From positions 5,589 through 12,158 of the forward strand of contig MGUR01000040.1 of NCBI GenBank assembly GCA_001800075.1: a stretch of DNA of 6,570 bases, written 5' to 3'. The notes under the pieces are model-generated. The model searched no databases and was not told the origin of the DNA. It saw only the letters and a list, made by a program, of their open reading frames with translations. The position numbers and the translations under genes are program-made. Below, one piece after another: positions 1-3,957 of this stretch. Each line of letters begins with the position of its first letter. Positions within the stretch are counted from its first letter, which is position 1. This DNA comes from Elusimicrobia bacterium RIFCSPLOWO2_01_FULL_59_12. GTDB lineage: Bacteria > Elusimicrobiota > Elusimicrobia > 2-01-FULL-59-12.

Positions 1-44
1 CGTACGTCATTTCATGTTCAGCTCCAGTCTCGTGACGCCGTACC
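1..44. other. Short sequence downstream of the last gene, no supported feature
   Basis: No terminator hairpin is seen. On the minus strand a GGAG lies 11 bases before an ATG at 8-10, which would start another gene running out of the window. Three codons are too few to support it. Confidence 0.3.
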
Positions 45-611
45 TTAGCTCCCTTGTCCGTTGATCGACAGCGTCAGCGTGTGCTGATTGCTGTCGTCAG
101 TACCCGTCGGCATGCCCAGACGCAGCCACAGGCTCTGTGAGCTACCCGGGTTGGTCTTGGTGCTCGCCTGACCATGTCGCGTCGCTGAAGCTCCCGGAGG
201 CGCGACCGGGATGTTGTTGAGCGCGTTGCTGAAGTCCGTTTCCAACGGTTGACCGGACTGAAACAACCCGTACATCGCGTAGGTCGTGTTCGATGCAGCC
301 AGCGCGTTCGACCATGCCGTGCTCGGGGTGTCATCCACCACGCCCAGCGAGAAGTACTCCATGATGGTCCCGGCATTCTGCACGCCGATGGCCACCGTAG
401 AGACCGTGGTGAGACCCACGTTCACCGTGCCGAAGGCGTAGCCCTGGACAAACGGCGAACTGATCGCCACCGCGTAGTTCACGTTGCCCGGCGTCACCGT
501 GATGGTCAGGGTGTCCGGGTTTGCAGCGTCCGCTTGTCTCCATACTCCCAAGCCCAGGACTATCAGTCCTGAAACCCATGCGACTTGTACGACTCGTTTC
601 ACTGCGTTCAT
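45..611 (-). CDS. Small secreted protein, paralogue B (tandem copy of paralogue A)
   Basis: This is 188 residues from the preferred start at 611. That start has AAGGAGGG nine bases upstream (620-627) and aligns with the paralogue's start, giving the signal peptide core SGLIVLGLGVWRQADA with cleavage after residue 29. An in-frame ATG at 665 also has AGGAG (671-675), overlapping the previous stop; it would add 18 mostly basic residues. Both starts may be used. The mature protein keeps every motif of paralogue A (YAFGTVNVG, LFQSGQP, SLWLRLGMP). It differs mainly around the TPSTAW, ETDFSNALNN and APPGASATRHG segments. It is presumably a co-expressed structural subunit. No terminator is seen in the 44 bases after the stop, so the operon may continue beyond the window. 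Confidence 0.87.
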   Translation of the reverse strand: MNAVKRVVQVAWVSGLIVLGLGVWRQADAANPDTLTITVTPGNVNYAVAISSPFVQGYAFGTVNVGLTTVSTVAIGVQNAGTIMEYFSLGVVDDTPSTAWSNALAASNTTYAMYGLFQSGQPLETDFSNALNNIPVAPPGASATRHGQASTKTNPGSSQSLWLRLGMPTGTDDSNQHTLTLSINGQGS

Positions 612-670
612 GTTGTTGACCCTCCTTAAGGTCGTTTTGCATTTCGTGTTTAGTTTTTTGTTCATGGCAT

Positions 671-675
671 CTCCT
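671..675 (-). promoter_or_regulatory. Ribosome binding site overlapping the paralogue A stop codon
   Basis: AGGAG on the minus strand overlaps the TAG stop at 674-676 and lies five bases before the ATG at 665. It supports coupled re-initiation at the longer start of paralogue B, competing with the stronger AAGGAGGG at 620-627 that serves the start at 611. Confidence 0.5.
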
Positions 676-1243
676 AGTTACTTTGTCCGTTGATCGACAA
701 CGTCAGCGTGTGTTCTCCCTGGTCATTGACACCCGTCGGCATGCCCAGACGCAGCCACAGGCTCTGTGAGCTACCCGGGTTGGTCTTGGTACTGGCCTGA
801 CCGTGCTTGGTGGCGGCCGATGCCGGGGGCGATGTGGGTACGTTATTGGCCGCGCCATTGAAGTCCGATTCCAACGGTTGACCGGATTGGAACAGCGCGT
901 ACATCGCGTAGGTCGTGTTCGACTGTGCCAGGGCGTTCGACCATCCGTAGGTCGGGGTGTTGTCCACCACGCCAAGCGAAAAGTACTCCATGATGTTGCC
1001 GGCATTCTGCACGCCGATGGCCACCGTAGAGACCGTGGTGAGACCCACGTTCACCGTGCCGAAGGCGTAGCCCTGGACGAACGGTGAACTGATCTGGACC
1101 CCGTACGTCACGTTGCCCGGCGTCACCGTGATGGTCAGGGTGTCCGGGTTCGCAGCGTGTGCTTGTTTCCACACCCCAAGCCCCAGGACGATAAGTCCCG
1201 AAGCGAGCAGTGTTTTGACGGCGCTTCTGTGCGGTTTATCCAT
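674..1243 (-). CDS. Small secreted protein, paralogue A (domain shared with the large surface protein)
   Basis: The start at 1243 was chosen over 1351 because the longer form would run deep into the regulator gene, while 1243 gives a clean signal peptide. GGAGGG lies at 1255-1260, 11 bases upstream. The 189-residue product has SGLIVLGLGVWKQAHA as the core of the signal peptide, with cleavage probably after residue 30 before ANPDT. The mature ~159 residues are one beta-rich domain with YAFGTVNVG (59-67), ALFQSGQP (116-123) and SLWLRLGMP (161-169). There are no cysteines, no LPXTG-type or transmembrane anchor, and no enzymatic motif. It is a close tandem copy of 45-611, and its domain matches the C-terminus of the protein at 5765-6570. 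A structural surface subunit is the most natural guess; the family is not recognised. Its TAG stop lies inside the AGGAG preceding the next gene. Confidence 0.88.
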   Translation of the reverse strand: MDKPHRSAVKTLLASGLIVLGLGVWKQAHAANPDTLTITVTPGNVTYGVQISSPFVQGYAFGTVNVGLTTVSTVAIGVQNAGNIMEYFSLGVVDNTPTYGWSNALAQSNTTYAMYALFQSGQPLESDFNGAANNVPTSPPASAATKHGQASTKTNPGSSQSLWLRLGMPTGVNDQGEHTLTLSINGQSN

Positions 1244-1601
1244 TGATCTCAAAGCCCTCCGCGGTGATGCGCGCAACACATTCCAGGGTTTTTTCGGCTC
1301 TCCGTCCGTGATTCCCGCCCACCAGCATCTGCAGGTCCAGACGCGTGGCATCTACAGCCCAGAGAGCCTCCAGAATTTCCACGGCGGTTAGGTCTTCGAC
1401 GGGTCGGGCGAGAATGACCTTTTCGCGGGAAGCGGCGGCGACGATCCCGGCCGAGCGAAAACGCTTGATGATGTTCAGGCAGTCTTCCAGCGGGACGCCT
1501 TGATGTTTACTGATCTCCTGGGGCGACAGGGCCCGGCCCTCGTTCGCGCCGAACGCTTGTAAGCACATGACGGCGAATTGAACGATGCGTTTATTTTTCA
1601 T
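1236..1601 (-). CDS. Rrf2-like winged helix-turn-helix transcriptional regulator
   Basis: This is a 121-residue protein. The start at 1601 was chosen because AAGGAGA (1608-1614) sits seven bases upstream; an in-frame start at 1646 would lie inside the attenuator's U tract. Residues ~5-80 follow the Rrf2 layout: a first helix (RIVQFAVMCLQAF), a helix-turn-helix (LSPQEISKHQGVPLEDCLNIIKRFRSAGIV, 25-54) and ARPVEDLTAVEILEALW (65-81), which mirrors the Rrf2 'LARxxxxITLxDIIEAL' segment. Two usual traits are missing. The wing reads AASREKVIL instead of the Gly-Gly-Tyr-rich wing, and the cysteines at 13, 41 and 108 do not form the compact C-terminal Fe-S triad. It is therefore probably a non-Fe-S member. 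Its last eight bases overlap the next gene's start (ATGGATAA), so the two are translationally coupled. It may regulate the secreted protein genes or its own operon. Confidence 0.75.
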   Translation of the reverse strand: MKNKRIVQFAVMCLQAFGANEGRALSPQEISKHQGVPLEDCLNIIKRFRSAGIVAAASREKVILARPVEDLTAVEILEALWAVDATRLDLQMLVGGNHGRRAEKTLECVARITAEGFEING

Positions 1602-1644
1602 GGTCTGTCTCCTTGGGTTGAGGTTGCGGGCGGGCTTTTTGGGC

Positions 1645-1682
1645 AATAAAAAAGCCTGTCCCGGTTCGTCTGGGACAGACTT
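1645..1682 (-). terminator. Intrinsic (Rho-independent) terminator before the Rrf2-like gene
   Basis: On the minus strand the arms AAGTCTGTCCC and GGGACAGGCTT (1672-1682 and 1652-1662, 11 pairs with one G-U) close a nine-base loop. A run of six U and then AUU follows directly (1653 down to 1645). It lies about 170 bases past the regulator's stop and 44 bases before the next start codon, where an attenuator is expected. It could also simply end the regulator transcript. Confidence 0.8.
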
Positions 1683-1700
1683 CAGCGCCTGTCGAGGCGC
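1674..1700 (-). promoter_or_regulatory. Alternative hairpins between P2 and the terminator (candidate antiterminator and anti-antiterminator)
   Basis: Two exclusive folds share this segment. Fold A (1685-1700) has arms GCGCCT and AGGCGC around a CGAC loop; it clashes with P2 but not with the terminator. Fold B (1674-1693) has arms GACAGGC and GTCTGTC (one G-U) around a six-base loop GCTGAA; it clashes with the terminator's 5' arm but not with P2. So P2 plus fold B, or fold A plus terminator, are the two self-consistent states. Confidence 0.5.
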
Positions 1701-1715
1701 GGCATCGATGCCGCG
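1698..1715 (-). promoter_or_regulatory. ANTAR-type hexaloop hairpin P2
   Basis: The arms CGCGGC and GCCGCG form six GC pairs closing the loop ATCGAT (1704-1709), again with A at position 1 and G at position 4. The 18-base sequence is a perfect palindrome, so A-U pairing inside the loop is possible in the free RNA. Its last three bases (1698-1700) are shared with the competing hairpin at 1685-1700. Confidence 0.65.
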
Positions 1716-1741
1716 GGTGCTACGAGGAGTCTGAGGATTCG

Positions 1742-1765
1742 CGGATAAACTTCAATGCTTATCCG
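1742..1765 (-). promoter_or_regulatory. ANTAR-type hexaloop hairpin P1
   Basis: On the minus strand the arms CGGATAAGC and GTTTATCCG form nine pairs (one G-U wobble) closing the six-base loop ATTGAA at 1751-1756. A at loop position 1 and G at position 4 match the ANTAR recognition pattern. Confidence 0.7.
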
Positions 1766-1851
1766 AAATGTGGCCAGCGTCTTCGCTGCTGGACATAGTG
1801 TGCAGGCAGATCAGCGGGTTATCAATGGTTTTCTGACGAGGTTAAGGGTGT

Positions 1852-2460
1852 TTAAGCGGCTCTTTTTGACTTTTTTCCAAGGAGCATTTTGACTTGGATA
1901 ATCGAGCGGCAGACTTCTTTGAGGGGAATTCCTTGATCCTGACTCATTTTGAGCAAGCATTTGTGGGCGTCATCTTCGCTAAACCCCTGCTGTTCCATCA
2001 AAATTCCCTTCGCTTTTTCAGTCAGTTTTCGAGTTTCCAGCGCTGCATCAAGCGCCTTTTTCTCTTCTTGGAGTGAATGAATCGTCTGAAATCGATGCCA
2101 GGCGCTCTCGACAATCGCGGCAATTTGCATGCTTTCCATGGGCTTTTGCATATACCCACTCGCCCCGGCGTCCATGGCCCTTCGAGCGAGTTCAATATCG
2201 GGATCCCCGGTCAGCATCACCACGGCTGTCGTTTTCATCTCGACGATTTGCGCAAGGACTTTCATCCCGTCGAGCACAGGCATATGGACGTCGAGCAAAA
2301 GAACTTGGGGTTGTGTACGTCGGACTAATTCAACGGCATCCGCTCCGTTCTGAGCGATGCCGACGCATTCATAACCCAAGTCTTGAACGATCTCTTTCAT
2401 CAGCAAGAGAACGCTCTGCTCATCATCAGCGATGGCAATTTTTTCCAGGGGTATAGCCAT
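1852..2460 (-). CDS. ANTAR-domain response regulator (AmiR/NasT type RNA-binding antiterminator)
   Basis: This 202-residue protein has a complete receiver domain (residues ~6-122): acidic pair D12/D13, phosphoacceptor D57 in LLLDVHMPVLDG, T84 and K106 (QKP). A helical, probably coiled-coil linker with LQEEKKALDAALETR follows. It leads into an ANTAR domain (~137-195) with the hallmark RKLTEKAKGILMEQQGFSEDDA. ANTAR proteins dimerise, usually after phosphorylation, and bind paired six-base-loop RNA hairpins in nascent leaders to prevent intrinsic termination. The receiver keeps all catalytic residues, so it is probably phosphorylated; no histidine kinase lies in the window. Its stop is followed directly by a leader with two such hairpins and a terminator (1645-1765), which points to the downstream genes as its target. 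The start at 2460 has no ribosome binding site but a promoter sits just upstream. Confidence 0.95.
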   Translation of the reverse strand: MAIPLEKIAIADDEQSVLLLMKEIVQDLGYECVGIAQNGADAVELVRRTQPQVLLLDVHMPVLDGMKVLAQIVEMKTTAVVMLTGDPDIELARRAMDAGASGYMQKPMESMQIAAIVESAWHRFQTIHSLQEEKKALDAALETRKLTEKAKGILMEQQGFSEDDAHKCLLKMSQDQGIPLKEVCRSIIQVKMLLGKKSKRAA

Positions 2461-2469
2461 TGACGTTAG

Positions 2470-2498
2470 AGTTTAGACCCAGATGATTGACTTTTCAA
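2470..2498 (-). promoter_or_regulatory. Candidate sigma70-type promoter for the ANTAR response regulator
   Basis: Read on the minus strand, TTGAAA (2493-2498) is followed after 17 bases by TAAACT (2470-2475). The -10 element ends only nine bases before the ATG at 2460, so the transcript would be leaderless or nearly so. This fits the lack of a Shine-Dalgarno sequence before that ATG. The whole 100-base gap 2461-2560 is AT-rich compared with its neighbours and holds no gene. Confidence 0.4.
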
Positions 2499-2560
2499 CG
2501 TTTTTTAATGTTTATGAAGGAGTAAAACAGGTTGATTTTTAGAACAGAAATTTTGCTTTT

Positions 2561-3496
2561 CTAAGGCAACGTTGAAATATACAGCATGTTATTGTAGGTA
2601 AGCGGTAAGCTTTCGTCAGCCAGCGTGGTGCGCATCAGAAACATGTATTTTTTATCACGATATTCCGGCTTATCAGGAATGTTCACCGTCAAGCGCAGCT
2701 CTTTGATGGAGTTGCCCGGAATCAGCATGACCGCGGGGCTCACCGTCATCCACTTAGGGTCAGGCGTAAAAACATACCCGGCCTGGGGAAGGATGTTTTC
2801 ATCGGTTGAGATTGAATCAAAGCGCAGTTTGATCGGGTCATCCGATTCATTGATGACTTTCAAGGAGGTCTTTTTAAGAGTTTTCAGGTCCACCGCTGAC
2901 CCCAAGGGAACGTTTTGAACGAAATGATTGTCCGGGCTGACGGAAAAATTGGCATTGATTGTGGCCAGTTTCTTCAGGGCCTTTTCGCGCTGCAGAGAAG
3001 CGGGCCCCATCGTTCCAACCGAAAACCGGAACCGGGACCGCAGCCCTGTTTGGATCAGCATCGCAACGCCCTCCTTCTTGTGCCTTTTTGGGTCGGTGTG
3101 AGCCCAGAGAATCACTTCAAAATGCCGGCCCACCAATTTTGGATCGTTGGGTATTTCGACAATGACATCGGAGGACGCGCTGGCTTTGGGTCCCAGGGTG
3201 AATCGGTTGGGGATGACCCTAATCCAGGAAGGATCCGGAATCGGTTCGTAGCCTTCCTTCATCTCATTAGCGTCTGGCACAACCGACTCCACCACGATAT
3301 CGGCTGGGTAAGTTCCATCGAGATTGATGACAACGAACGGCAGGTTGCGAATAACTCGGACGTTAAAGTTCGCGCCAGGTTCCACATTTTCCAATGTAAT
3401 ATCGACAAAACGCATCGCCAGTCCCGAAGCGTCCGCTCCCCAGGCCAGCGCCGCGCATAAACACCCCGCAAGAAAAAGTCTCAGGTTCCTTTTCAT
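2561..3496 (-). CDS. Exported two-domain Ig-like protein
   Basis: This 311-residue protein has a signal peptide of about 23 residues (MKRNLRLFLAGCLCAALAWG, cleavage likely after ADA). The LAGC at residues 9-12 looks like a lipobox, but the hydrophobic core continues past it, so a lipoprotein is less likely. Two domains follow. The first (~28-160) contains FVDITLENVEPG, PIPDPSWIRVIP (85-96) and IPNDP (115-119), and ends in GLRSRFRFSV. The second (~185-311) repeats the layout with PDPKWMTVSP (245-254) and IPDKP (273-277). The first domain closely matches the whole upstream protein at 3493-3957. Both domains look like beta sandwiches of the PapD or DUF916 kind; this is inferred from strand pattern. 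No catalytic motif is visible. The start codon lies in an ATGA overlap with the preceding gene and has no clear ribosome binding site. This is the last gene of the block 1 operon. Confidence 0.87.
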   Translation of the reverse strand: MKRNLRLFLAGCLCAALAWGADASGLAMRFVDITLENVEPGANFNVRVIRNLPFVVINLDGTYPADIVVESVVPDANEMKEGYEPIPDPSWIRVIPNRFTLGPKASASSDVIVEIPNDPKLVGRHFEVILWAHTDPKRHKKEGVAMLIQTGLRSRFRFSVGTMGPASLQREKALKKLATINANFSVSPDNHFVQNVPLGSAVDLKTLKKTSLKVINESDDPIKLRFDSISTDENILPQAGYVFTPDPKWMTVSPAVMLIPGNSIKELRLTVNIPDKPEYRDKKYMFLMRTTLADESLPLTYNNMLYISTLP

Positions 3497-3957
3497 TTCG
3501 TTTTAAAGCGCAGCCGGGATAACAACCCGGCGCTGAACGCGACCTGCGTTCCTTGCATCGGTTCCGATCGGGACCAAATCGACGCTTGGTAATATTTTCC
3601 CCGAAATCGCCGGCCTTCGGGCACATGCAAGGTGACGCGGCAGACAGCGCGCTGTTGCGGAGGGATCGCCACCTCGGCAGGCTCGATCCGCACCCAATGG
3701 GTATCGGGAATCGGTTTGGCGCCATCGCGCAGCTCCGTTTCCGATGGAATCAGTACAGCAATACGCACACGCAACGGCGCGTCGCTGAGATTGTTGAGCG
3801 CCAATCCTTCAGCCGCTGAGTGTTTGACGGAGAAAACTTTTCCCGGTTGAACATTCTCCACCTGCACATCGACAAAGGGCGTCGACAGGCTTGCGGCCCC
3901 CAGAAGGGAACCACTGAGGCCGAGCATGCCCGCAGTCCACGCCAGCGTTCGATTCAT
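3493..3957 (-). CDS. Exported single-domain Ig-like protein
   Basis: This 154-residue protein has an N-terminal signal peptide (MNRTLAWTAGMLGLSGSLLGA, probable cleavage near residue 21-22). A single beta-sandwich-like domain follows, opening with FVDVQVENVQPGKVFSV (28-44). It carries PIPDTHWVRIEP (82-93), then alternating hydrophobic strands, and ends with a basic strand, GLLSRLRFKTK. The same order of elements occurs in the first half of the next protein (2561-3496), so the two genes are paralogous. The pattern of a proline-bounded strand, a spaced 'VxVxVP' strand and a terminal strand resembles PapD-type chaperones or the DUF916 partner proteins of Gram-positive WxL systems. That resemblance is by eye and is not a family assignment. 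Start 3957 is fixed by the ATGA overlap with the ligase gene. No strong Shine-Dalgarno is seen, so translation is probably coupled. It could be a periplasmic chaperone or a structural component. Confidence 0.85.
   Translation of the reverse strand: MNRTLAWTAGMLGLSGSLLGAASLSTPFVDVQVENVQPGKVFSVKHSAAEGLALNNLSDAPLRVRIAVLIPSETELRDGAKPIPDTHWVRIEPAEVAIPPQQRAVCRVTLHVPEGRRFRGKYYQASIWSRSEPMQGTQVAFSAGLLSRLRFKTK

Larger units (their letters stand above)
45..1243 (-). repeat. Tandem gene duplication with a constant 629-base offset
   Basis: The two small secreted protein genes align at a constant offset of 629 bases through their mature coding regions, with no net insertion or deletion. Three blocks are identical in DNA: 102-161 with 731-790 (60 bases), 370-449 with 999-1078 (80 bases) and 479-521 with 1108-1150 (43 bases). 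Between them the copies differ at many sites. Confidence 0.9.
1645..1792 (-). promoter_or_regulatory. Candidate ANTAR-responsive attenuator leader
   Basis: This is the structured core of the 250-base gene-free stretch 1602-1851. In minus-strand order it holds an accessory hairpin (1775-1788, arms CAGCG/CGCTG), hexaloop hairpin P1 (1742-1765), a 26-base linker, hexaloop hairpin P2 (1698-1715), two mutually exclusive small hairpins (1685-1700 and 1674-1693) and an intrinsic terminator (1652-1682 with a U tract to 1645). The two hexaloops AUUGAA and AUCGAU both have A at position 1 and G at position 4, as known ANTAR targets do. The gene just upstream encodes an ANTAR protein. No separate convincing promoter was found in 1766-1851, so the leader may be reached by transcription from the regulator's own promoter. 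The folding was worked out by hand. Confidence 0.75.

Noticed and set aside
1..10. Start of a further gene on the minus strand at ATG 8-10
   Set aside because: There is a GGAG upstream, but only three codons are visible.
1244..1351. N-terminal extension of paralogue A to an ATG at 1351
   Set aside because: It would bury the signal peptide behind 36 residues and overlap the regulator gene by more than 100 bases. The start at 1243 fits the signal peptide and the paralogue.
1602..1646. N-terminal extension of the Rrf2-like protein to 1646
   Set aside because: The extension would be translated from the terminator's U tract and the ribosome binding site; AAGGAGA before 1601 decides the start.
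1766..1851. Separate promoter for the attenuated operon (TTGATA near 1824-1829)
   Set aside because: No acceptable -10 element lies at a suitable distance, so read-through from the regulator promoter is simpler.
2535..2566. Possible terminator after the Ig-like operon (TTAGAA ... TTCTAA arms on the minus strand)
   Set aside because: The arms are AT-only or nearly so, short, with a long loop; too weak to call as an intrinsic terminator.
2595..2930. Lipoprotein assignment or CRISPR-like repeats in the Ig-like genes
   Set aside because: LAGC in the signal peptide is too early for a convincing lipobox and the hydrophobic core continues beyond it. The repeats seen are protein-domain repeats, not regularly spaced DNA repeats.
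2915..3460. 181-residue open frame on the plus strand
   Set aside because: It is antisense to the well-supported two-domain Ig-like protein, with no ribosome binding site or domain; a shadow frame.
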